A stretch of DNA of 64,000 bases from Manihot esculenta (taxonomy: Eukaryota; Streptophyta; Magnoliopsida; Malpighiales; Euphorbiaceae). The notes under the pieces are model-generated. The model ran no database searches. It was not told the origin of the DNA and saw only the letters and a list, made by a program, of their open reading frames with translations. The position numbers and the translations under genes were made by a program. Below, piece by piece: positions 23,044 through 32,712 of the stretch. The stretch lies in assembly GCF_001659605.2 (NCBI RefSeq), contig NC_035170.2, positions 2,852,001 through 2,916,000 on the forward strand, read 5' to 3'. Each line of letters opens with the position of its first letter. The stretch's first letter is position 1.

Positions 23044-25302
23044 TGTAATACCCGGCTAGACTCCGGTATCGGAATTCCTACCGTCCGGTGGAATCCCGGA
23101 TGTCGGAGACCTCTAGAAGGGTGGAACCATGCTTTCATAAGATGTTTTCATGTTTTTTTATGGTTTTAAGTATGAAATTAAATGAGTTTTTGCATGAAAA
23201 GTCTTTGGAGGAAAACCCAGGTTCGGCCGCCGAAAGTCAAGTTCGGCCGCCGAACATGCATGCGTTTTGGAGGCACGTTAGGCCCCCGAAAGCATGAGTG
23301 AGGGCATTCCAGGTTCGGCCGCCGAAAGTCAAGTTCGGCCGCCGAACATTTGCATGGATGCGGAGGCACATTCGGCCCCCGAACGTGGCCTGGCCAGCCA
23401 CCTATAAAAGGGTCCCTTAGCCGAAAATGGGCGAGCTTTTTCTCCCCATTTCGGCCAAGGTGAGCATTCCGCCATCCTTCCCCAATCTTGAGTTTTTCCT
23501 TCCTTTTTCCATGATCTTTACAAGTTTATAACTTTGGTTTTGAAGATCTTTGAGCTTAGAACGAGTTTTGGAGCTTGGAGACCAAAAGTTGGAACTTCTC
23601 CCATCTCCAAGTTTAGATCTCCTCAACCCTCGATCTTCAAGAGGTAAGAGCCGATCTTAAGCTCAATGTATGATTTAAACAAGTTTTATGAAGTTTTAAG
23701 GGGTAGAATGCATGTTAGGGTATATGTTGAACCTATGGGTTTTTGATGACTTTTTGAATAATGTAGCTTGATTGTGTATGATTAAAGTGTTGTAGATGGG
23801 GTATATGCATGTTTGAGGCCCCTAGGAACTTGTATGCATGCTTTGGTTGAGAAATATGCATGTTTGGAAGGTTTGGAGGCGGAATGTGCAAAGGGAGCCA
23901 AGTTTCTGCCCTTTGGCAGAAACCAGGTTCGGCAGCCGAAGGTACTTTCGGCCGCCGAACATGGCTGGGGAGGCAGGCCTTTCGGCTGCCGAAGTTGCCC
24001 CCGAAAAGAGACTTTCGTCTCTGTCTGGGACTTTCGGCCGCCGAAGGTGCCGCCGAACCTACCTGAGTTTCGTCTCTGTCCAGGACTTTCGGCCGCCGAA
24101 GGTGCCGCCGAAAGTGCACTGTTCAACCTTTTCTTGCATGTTTTTATGTGATGTTATAGGGGGTTTTTGGGGAATATATTAGAGTTATGTTTATGCATGT
24201 TTGGTCCCTCATTGGAGTCCACCTGTGTAGGTTCGGACCCGAGGAACCGAGGACCCCAGCAGTGAGCCAGCTGCTACAGAGTTTGTCAGAGCTAGCCAGA
24301 GGTGAGTGGAATAAACCTTAAGTTTTAAATTAAATGAAATATGAATTTTGAGCATGATCCATGCATCATGAATGCCATGAGTTATAATAGGTTGTTGCAT
24401 TAGTATTCACGAATATGTTGCATTGCATTTATGATGTTGATGTGGATTGGTTATTGGATGATCCTTTAGTCCTCATATGGCATGATGATGCTACGGCATG
24501 ATATGGTATGGAAGTCCAGGTTGTACCCATTCTACGTCCCTGGCACGATGTAAGAGAAAGTCCAGGTTGTACCCATTCTACGTCCCTGGCACAGTTGGAC
24601 TGTATGATATGTTATGTTAAGGGAAAGACCGGTTGTACCCATTCTACGTCCCGGCACAGTTGGACTATGTAGAGGACTATTGGTGACAATACCATCCGAG
24701 ATGTGATTAGTTGTGATGTGTTGCATTCCATGAAAGCATGAAATTTTTAATATATTGTTTCCACTATTCTGCTCACTGGGCTTTGTAGCTCACCCCTCTC
24801 CCCTAACCCCAGATGTGCAGGTACAGGGTAGACCAGGAGGTTAGCCAGAGATATGAAGAGTGTATGTAATAGTTAGTTGTGGACATGACAGTTGTATTAT
24901 GATGTAATGTAAGAGTTTTCAGTATACAATAGTTATGTTATGTGTAATGATGTTGAGGATTAGATATTGTGCTTGACATCATGTTTTGAGGTATCCCTTT
25001 TTATTTCATGATCAAAATGTTTTATAATGTTATGGAAGCCAACTCATCTCATGTTGTATTGCCTTTTTAGGCATTGTTGAGATCCCACAGAGGGATCATG
25101 ATTATGATTATGACTATGCACAGTATATGTTCAGGTTGAGTTGGATATTTGAAGGAAAGGTTTTAAATTTTTATGTATTTCTTGATCATGTATGGGATTA
25201 TACAGGTTTACAGGTTATATGTCAGGCTTGCTACGGGTCCCGGCGGCCTTAAGTCGACCCGGATCCTAGCGCCGGTAGCGGTCCGATTTTCGGGGCGTTA
25301 CA
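23044..25302 (+). repeat. LTR-3: 3' LTR of E3
   Basis: A complete LTR of about 2259 bp, TGTAATACCC to GCGTTACA. TATAAAAG is at 23403-23410; GCC-palindrome clusters are at about 23220-23345 and 23930-24115. It has no surviving 5' partner. It is followed by CCTGG, the likely right-hand target duplication in LTR-X; the left copy was lost with the 5' LTR. Confidence 0.9.
24511..24658 (+). repeat. LTR-3 minisatellite
   Basis: Three imperfect copies of AAGTCCAGGTTGTACCCATT plus CTACGTCCCTGGCAC; a unit distinct from that of LTR-1 and LTR-B. Confidence 0.8.
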
Positions 25303-26018
25303 CCTGGCATATTGGAATGTTATGTTATGTTATGTATGTAAGAGAAAGACCAGTGAGGCCCATTCTACGCCCCTGGCACGATTGGACTATGTTGAGGACT
25401 ATAGGTGACAATACCATCCTTATGTGATATGTTTGTGATGTGTTGCATTTCATGGAAGCATGAAATATTTAATATATATTTTCTCTATTCTGCTCACTGG
25501 GCTTTATAGCTCACCCCTCTCCCCTAACCCCAGATGTGCAGGTACAGGGTAGATCAGGAGGTTAGCCAGAGTATGGAAGCTATGTTAATGTAATAGTTAG
25601 ATTGTGGACATGACAATTGTATTATGATGTAATGTAAAGTGTTTTAAAGTTATGTTATGTAATTTGAATATTGAGGATAGAGTTGTGCTTGACCAATACA
25701 GATTGTTAATCCCACTTGTATGTACATGGTCCTTATGATATGAGATATGAGGTTATGTTTCAACCAAGCTTATGTATGATGAGATACCCCATTGGAGCAT
25801 TTGATGAGGGCTCCAGTGGAGGTTTATGTTATGTTTATGTTTATGTACAGGATGAGCTTGGTTGTTATATGAGAATGTTTACAGGTTTACGAGTATTGTT
25901 GATCATGTATGGGATTAAACAGGATTACAGGTTATGTCAGGCTTGCTACGGTTCCCGGCTGCCTTATGCCGATCTGGATCCTAGCGCCGGTAGCGGTTCG
26001 GATTTCCGGGCTGTTACA
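25303..26018 (+). repeat. LTR-X, right part of the solo LTR
   Basis: Continues LTR-X from CCTGGCATATTGG to the terminal CTGTTACA and is followed by the duplication TTCTT (26019-26023). It parallels LTR-1 from about 5497 to 6212. Confidence 0.88.
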
Positions 26019-26023
26019 TTCTT

Positions 26024-27072
26024 GAGCTAGTTTGGTCCCTCATTTGAGTCCACCTGTGTAGGTACGGACCAGAGGAACCGCAGAGATCAGCAGTGAGTAC
26101 TGCTTCAGAGTTTACAGAGTCAGTTTAGAGTCAGCCAGAGGTGAGTAGAACTAAACTTAATCTTTTATTTTAAGGAATTAAATGCCTAAAGCATGTTCAT
26201 GCATCATGATGATATGTAGTAGGTTGATTGCACTAGTTCCACGAATATGGCGCATTTGCATAATATGTTGTTGATGTGGATGGACCAAGGCGACCCCAAT
26301 AGCCCTAGAGATTTTATAAGACCTGGCCGGGCCAGGCATATTGAAAGTCCTGTGTGAGCCATTTGAGAGCCGGGCAACTATATGCGTAAGACCTGTGTGA
26401 GCTCCTTTGTGGGCCGGGCACCTGTATGTGAAAGTCCTGTGTGAGCTCTCTGTGGGTCGGGCATTATGAGGGAGTTTTGGTGGTCATGTCCATCCGTGAT
26501 ATGAAATGTTTGTACTGTGACGCATTTCATGAGAGCATGTAATTAATGAACTGTTTTCATTGTTTCTACTCACTGCACTTTTTAGCTCACCCCTCTCCCC
26601 TAACCCAGTTTTGCAGGCTCAGTGTACAGGGGAAGTTCAGCAGGGTACAGGAAGAGAAAGAGTAAAGAGATGTGTAATAGTATAGTGTGGACATGTAATG
26701 TTATAAAGAGATGTAATAGTTTGTATAGTATTGTGCTTGACCCATATGTAATGTAAATCCCTTGTATATACATGGTCTGTTTATGTATATGTCTAGTTGA
26801 TGAGCATGGATGACCAGGTTTAACATATACTGTGTGGACTCAGCTAGAGCTTTGATGAGTGCTCTGGTAAGGGGTCTGCGTACAGAGTTAGTGCATGCAC
26901 AGGTTGAACCATGGTATTGAGTAGAGTTTTATAGTTTTTACAGAGTATGTTTGATCATGTTTGGGGATTTTACAGGTACACAAAGAGTATAGCAGGCTTG
27001 CTACGGGTCCCGGCGACCTTAAGTCGATCTGGATCCTAGCGCCGGTAGCGGTCCAATTTTCGGATCGTTACA
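26024..27072 (+). repeat. E4 5' LTR (LTR-B), right part
   Basis: Nearly identical to 30633-31681 of the 3' LTR-B (1049 bp each), ending ATCGTTACA just before the primer binding site. It contains the LTR-B minisatellite (about 26325-26465), built on GACCTGTGTGAGCTC...GGGCCGGGCA. Confidence 0.9.
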
Positions 27073-27075
27073 GAT

Positions 27076-27087
27076 TGGTATCAGAGC
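27076..27087 (+). other. E4 primer binding site (initiator tRNA-Met)
   Basis: TGGTATCAGAGC, the standard plant initiator-Met complement that primes minus-strand DNA, three bases after the LTR. It is the only one of its kind found between an LTR and gag in this nest. Confidence 0.9.
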
Positions 27088-27295
27088 CCTAGATTCATAT
27101 GGTCGGACCTTTAGAGAGAGTGTCGGGCTCATAGAGATTATAGATGGTCAAGCACAATAGGAAAACATGTCCACTAGGATAGGATGTTGAGTCCTGTCTA
27201 CATGATGATGTGAGATGCTATGCTTCTATGCATGTGCATTATTGATATGTGATGTATGCTAATGTGCTATGTTATGTGCTATTTTCCAGAGTAAG

Positions 27296-29396
27296 ATGAG
27301 AGGAACTCGTCGATCAACTCGATTGACTGGAGTCCCACCAGAGAATGAGGGTATGGATGCTCGTCCTCCTGCGTTGCCAAGGGCAATGTCTCAGAGATCA
27401 AGCAGGGAGGGTGCGTCAAGGGACCCTAGAAGGTCCTTTAACGAGAGCAGAAGAGGATCAGACAGAGGAGGGAGGTCAGAGGAAGCGAGGGAGGCTGCGG
27501 ATGTTGATCAAGAAAGAGAAGACAGTCAGGGTATGGGAGAGTCTCAGGGAGGCGCTCAGGCCTCAGGGTTTGGTTACCCACCCTTTCCACAGGGCCCGGG
27601 GTATCCGATGGGAGGTACGTCGGATTACCCTAGTTTTATCCCATATCCCACCTACATGCCTTATATGCCTTATCCTCCTTTTTACCCACCATATCCCATG
27701 TATCCACCCACGCCTTTCCATTCAATTTCAGCACACCCTGAATCAAGAGATACAATACCTCCACCTTCACCACCAGAACCAGTAGTCCCTGTTGTCTAAG
27801 TACCTCAGCCTAGCTCATCTGGGGGAAGTAGGGTAAAGATGATAAAGTACCTAAAGTTGGATGCTCCCAAGTTCAACACGGGAGACGACCCTTTTGAGTA
27901 CCTCAGGTTGGTTAAGATGATAACCGACGAGTTAGGACCTGATGATAGCAGAGCCATTGAGATGGCAGGGTTCACTCTGAGATGTAAGAAAGCTCAAGAG
28001 TGGTATAAGAATTATGTGAACCCCAGGTTGGATAGCATGTCTTGGGAAGAGTTCGCCAATGAGTTTGCAGGATGGGATTTTCCTGACAGTTCCAGGGAGA
28101 TGAAAGTTGTAGAGTTTGAGCAGTTTGAAGGAAGACATTATGAGGGAAGCTCATAATGCTAGGTACAGTATTCACCCTGGAGCCACCAAGATGTATCAGG
28201 ATCTGAAAAGAGTGTATTGGTGGCCAGCTATGAAGAGAGAAGTGGCACAGTTTGTGTCTGCCTATGAAGTTTGTCAGAGGGTGAAACTGGAACATCAGAA
28301 GCCGGTTGGAATGCTTAACCCACTACCGATTCCAGAGTGGAAATGGGAGAACATAGCTATAGATTTTGTGGTGGGGTTACCGGCAGTGTCCAACAGACTA
28401 GACTCTATATGGGTGATTGTGGACAGACTGACTAAATCTACTCACTTCATTCCTGTCAGGAGTAATTACTCTGTGGACAAGTTAGCACAGGTCTATGTGG
28501 AAGAGATAGTAAGGTTGCATGGGGTTCCCGTGTCTATAGTGTCAGACAGAGGACCTCAGTTCACCTCCAGGTTTTGGCGGAGTCTGCAAGATGCTATGGG
28601 CACGAGGTTGGATTTTAGCACTGCTTTCCATCCACAGACTGACGGACAGTCAGAGAGGACCATCCAGACTATAGAAGATATGCTCAGAATGTGTGTGTTA
28701 GACTTTGGCGGTTCTTGGAAGCAGCATCTACCTTTGGTGGAGTTTGCCTACAACAATAGCCATCATGCTAGCATCAGGATGGCTCCTTATGAAGCTCTAT
28801 ATGGGAGGAAGTGCAGATCACCGGTTTGCTGGGAAGAAGTAGGGGAAAAGGCTCTTGCAGGGCCTGAGTTAGTAGAGATTACCAGCAGGCTAGTGCCCCT
28901 TATCAGAGAGAGAATCAGAACTGCTGTGAGCAGACAGAAAAGCTATGCAGATGTCCGCAGAAAGCAGCTAGAGTTTCAGGAGGGGGATATGATATTGCTG
29001 AAGATGTCTCCAATGAAAGGGGTGGTTCGGTTTGGAAAGAAGGGTAAGCTAGCTCCACGGTACATTGGTCCCTTTGAGATCTTGCAGAAGATCGGGAATG
29101 TGTCGTATAAGCTGGACTTACCTGCATCTATGGAGAGAATTCACCCGGTATTCCATGTTTCTATGTTGAGAAAATTCGTGTCAGATCCGAGTAAGGTTCT
29201 TAGTGAGCCTGATGTAGAGATCCTAGGAGATCTCACCTATGTGGAGCAACCAGTACGGATCATAGACACACAGATCAGAAAGCTGAGGAACAAGAAAATT
29301 TTGATGGTGAAAGTCCTTTGGAACCACCATAATATAGAAGAGTGTACCTGGGAGACACGGGAGTCTATGCTCCAGCAATACCCATATCTGTTTTAA
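27296..29396 (+). pseudogene. E4 gag and integrase remnants joined by a ~2.8-kb internal deletion
   Basis: Gag starts at MRGTRRSTRLTG, with a splice-acceptor-like TTTTCCAG six bases upstream. A TAA at 27797-27799 breaks it (the related copies have CAA). Gag resumes in the same frame to about 28120 (ending near EFEQF), then joins integrase at a point matching E2 base ~9915. By comparison with E2 about 2.8 kb is gone: the end of gag, protease, reverse transcriptase and RNase H. Integrase is in another frame (28116-29396), is open to its chromodomain-like C-terminus and keeps the DRGPQFTS motif. Its zinc finger reads AYEVCQ where E2 has ACEVCQ, so one cysteine is lost. This is a non-autonomous derivative with intact LTRs, primer binding site and polypurine tract. 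Confidence 0.92.
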
Positions 29397-29435
29397 GGTT
29401 AGTTCTTCCTCTTTTTATGTGTTTGTTTGTTTGAG

Positions 29436-29472
29436 GAACATTCGAGGACGAATGTTCTTAAGGGGGAGAGAA
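29436..29472 (+). other. E4 terminal hairpin and polypurine tract
   Basis: Perfect GAACATTCG/CGAATGTTC arms around AGGA (29436-29457), then AAGGGGGAGAGAA up to the LTR. Confidence 0.8.
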
Positions 29473-31681
29473 TGTAATACTCGGCTAGAGTCCAGCATCG
29501 GAATTCCTACCGTCCAGTGGAATTTAGGGTGTCGGAACCCTCTAGAAGGGTAATGGGTATGTTTTTCTAAAGTATTTTTATATGTTTTAATGTTTTAAGT
29601 ATAAAGGAAAATGAGTTTTTGAAGGAAAAGATTTAAGGGAGAAAAGCCAGGTTCGGCCGCCGAAGGTGAAGTTCGGCCGCCGAACATGCATTGCTTTCGG
29701 GATCACGTTTGGCCGCCGAAGGTGGTCTGGCCAGCCACCTATAAAAGGCCAAAGGTCGGTGGAAAGATAAGATTTTCTTTCCTTTCCCACTCACAGAGGT
29801 GAGATCATGATCTTCCTTGGGTGATCTTCATGTTTTCTTCAAATCTTTCATGGTTTTGAGAGGTTTTTATGTTGTTTTGAAGGTTTTGTGCAAAAGAGCA
29901 AAGTTTTGAAGCTTGGAGACTTTGAGAGCTTGTTCCTCCATATCTCCACGTTAGGATCGCTTATCCTCAAGACCTTCAAGAGGTAAGTGTAGATCCTTAG
30001 CTTCTTGTATGTTTTATAAAGGTTTTATGAAGGTTTTATGGGTAGATATGCATGTTTAGGTTAAGTAGGTTTTTGTATGTTTTGGTGCAAAAGCATGTTA
30101 TGTGTTGTGTTGATGTTGTTGCTTGGGGTTTTAAGTTAGTTTTGGACCCCTTTGTGCATGTACTTGAGTATATGCTTGTTGTGGAGTGTTGAGGTGCATG
30201 TTTGAGAGTGGTTTGGGGGAGTTGTGCATGAGTTGGAGCAGGGTTCTGCCTTACTGGGGAACCCAGTTTCGGCCGCCGAAAGAGGGTTCGGCTGCCGAAC
30301 ATGTTGAGGAGGTGGTTTCGGCTGCCTAAGCTCACCCCCGAAAGTTTGGACTTTCGGCTCTGGAGGGGAGTTTCGGCCGCCGAAAGTGCCACCGAAGGTT
30401 CGGACTTTTGGCTCTGGAGTGCCTTCCAGCCCCCGAACCTTGCCCCCGAAAGTTGGACTTTCGGATCTGGAAGAGACTTTCGTCAAGAGTGCATGAGTTT
30501 CAACTCTGGAGAGGACTTTCGGTCGCCGAACCTGCCGCCGAAAGTGCCCTGTCCAGCCTTCTTTTGCATGCTTTATGTGATTGTTTTAGGATGTTTAGGG
30601 GGGCTTTTGGAGAGTTTTATAGAGATGTTCTTGAGCTAGTTTGGTCCCTCATTTGAGTCCACCTGTGTAGGTACGGACCAGAGGAACCGCAGAGATCAGC
30701 AGTGAGTACTGCTTCAGAGTTTACAGAGTCAGTTCAGAGTCAGCCAGAGGTGAGTAGAACTAAACTTAATCTTTTATTTTAAGGAATTAAATGCCTAAAG
30801 CATGTTCATGCATCATGATGATATGTAGTAGGTTGATTGCACTAGTTCCACGAATATGGCGCATTTGCATAATATGTTGTTGATGTGGATGGACCAAGGC
30901 GACTCCAATAGCCCTAGAGATTTTATAAGACCTGGCCGGGCCGGGCATATTGAAAGTCCTGTGTAAGCCATTTGAGAGCCGGGCAACTGTATGCGAAAGA
31001 CCTGTGTGAGCTCCTTTGTGGGCCGGGCACCTGTATGTGAAAGTCCTGTGTGAGCTCTCTGTGGGTCGGGCATTATGAGGGAGTTTTGGTGGTCATGTCC
31101 ATCCGTGATGTGAAATGTTTGTGCTGTGACGCATTTCATGAGAGCATGTAATTAATGAACTGTTTTCATTGTTTCTACTCACTGGGCTTTTTAGCTCACC
31201 CCTCTCCCCTAACCCAATTTTGCAGGCTCAGTGTACACGGGAAATTCAGCAGGGTACAGGAAGAGAAAGAGTAAAGAGATGTGTAATAGTATAGTGTGGA
31301 CATGTAATGTTATAAAGAGATGTAATAGTTTGTATAGTATTGTGCTTGACCCATATGTAATGTAAATCCCTTGTATATACATGGTCTGTTTATGTATATG
31401 TCTAGTTGATGAGCATGGATGACCAGGTTTAACATATACTGTGTGGACTCAGCTAGAGTTTTGATGAGTGCTCTGGTAAGGGGTCTGTGTACAGAGTTAG
31501 TGCATGCACAGGTTGAACCATGGTATTAAACAGAGTTTTATAGTTTTTACAGAGTATGTTTGATCATGTATGGGGATTTTACAGGTACACAAAGAGTATA
31601 GCAGGCTTGCTACGGGTCCCGACGACCTTAAGTCGATCTGGATCCTAGCGCCGGTAGCGGTCCGATTTTCGGGTCGTTACA
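29473..31681 (+). repeat. E4 3' LTR (LTR-B), complete
   Basis: 2209 bp, TGTAATACTC to TCGTTACA. TATAAAAG is at 29740-29747. GCC-palindrome clusters lie upstream (about 29651-29720) and downstream (about 30270-30540) of it. The minisatellite is at 30931-31070. By eye it is a few per cent different from the 5' copy. It is the last element before the NLR block, and its promoter points toward the 3' end of NLR-A. Confidence 0.92.
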
Positions 31682-31686
31682 ATAGA
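31682..31686 (+). other. Putative target-site duplication ATAGA of E4 (right copy)
   Basis: ATAGA follows the 3' LTR. The duplicated NLR-B flank has the uninterrupted sequence TTCAATAGATATAAATAGTG around 44031-44050, which fits a 5-bp duplication at ATAGA. The left copy is outside the window. Confidence 0.75.
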
Positions 31687-32712
31687 TATAAATAGTGTAT
31701 CCTAAAAAAAAAAACACCTCGAAATCAAGGGTTGCATTCCAGGCCAGCCATTGTGTTTAAAGCAGTGGGACCAATTATGCCATTCTTTTCAAAGAAAGAG
31801 AGAGACAGTGTTAAAAAAAAGGCCATTGGCTTCCATGCACAAATGTCCCATGGATAGAGTTATTCATCCAATCTTTCAGAATTTCATTTCTGAGAATATA
31901 ATTCTTCCGTCCCGCAAAGCATCATTATTCCATATGATGAATAAGGTCGGTCTAACCATGCATCTATAAATTGGATATAGACTTGATTGATGATCTTAAT
32001 TTTATAATTTATAAAAATATTATGTTATTTTGTGTCCTATCTGTGTAAGAAATTTCAATATCATCAACTCTCAACTCTGTATTTAAAATAAATTTATAAG
32101 AATTCATTTCAATTTGATTTATTTTATATTTAATTCTCTCGTTTGCAATGAAATAATTAAAGCATTTTTAGCTTAAAAAATTTCAATTTAAAAGACATAG
32201 AAACCATTCATCATTATATAAAAATTCAATTGCTTTTATTTTTTCTTATAAATGATTACATATAGCACAAATTGAGGTCCATAAATTCAAAATAGAGGTA
32301 ACACAGAGAATACAAGTTGAGCACAAATTCAGAAGCTTGCCAAATAGTTGTATTCAACAAAAAGAGAGAGAATGAAAAAGCTTGACATCATGAACTAAAA
32401 GACCTCCCATATAACTTCACCTGCGAAAAAAACCTGTGTTTGAGGAGTGCTACTAAGGAACATCTGCATTACTCCGGCTTTGCCCAAAAGTGCAAATGAA
32501 GGATACCTTCAGTTTTCCTTTTGCTATTGCTGATCTTGACAGAATTTGCCCTGTCAGAAGAAAACATTATCAGTTAAAGTGGGAATGTTACGAAATTATA
32601 TTTAAGAAACAAGGATAATCACAAGAAACAAAAAGATTTATATAGATATAGCTTCATGATATGACCTTGAAAGGCGCCCTTAACAATCATGCTGGGCTGC
32701 TGGGGTCATTTT
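31687..32712 (-). other. 3' flank and 3' UTR of NLR-A
   Basis: About 1 kb conserved with 44040-45066 downstream of NLR-B. Close to the stop there is a plausible 3'-UTR intron (32665-32551; AAG/GT donor, CTGACAG acceptor). The rest is AT-rich. The conserved open stretch at 31751-31969 (+) differs between copies by indels and looks non-coding. Confidence 0.5.

Larger units (their letters stand above)
1..31681 (+). mobile_element. Nested LTR-retrotransposon block, outermost element E4 of a gypsy chromovirus family
   Basis: The whole left half is one nest of LTR retrotransposons in the same orientation. LTRs start TGTAATAC(C/T)C and end GTTACA. The outermost element ends at 31681 and is followed by ATAGA, the putative 5-bp target duplication. 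Its 5' LTR is interrupted twice by younger family members, one of which is itself interrupted by E3, and E3 by a copia-like solo LTR. Order of events inferred from the interruptions: E4, then LTR-X and the E1/E2 array, then E3 into LTR-X, then the copia-like LTR into E3. The left boundary lies outside the window. Confidence 0.9.

Noticed and set aside
31751..31969. Plus-strand frame conserved in part at 44085-44288
   Set aside because: Conserved only because of the segmental duplication; indels shift the frame between copies.
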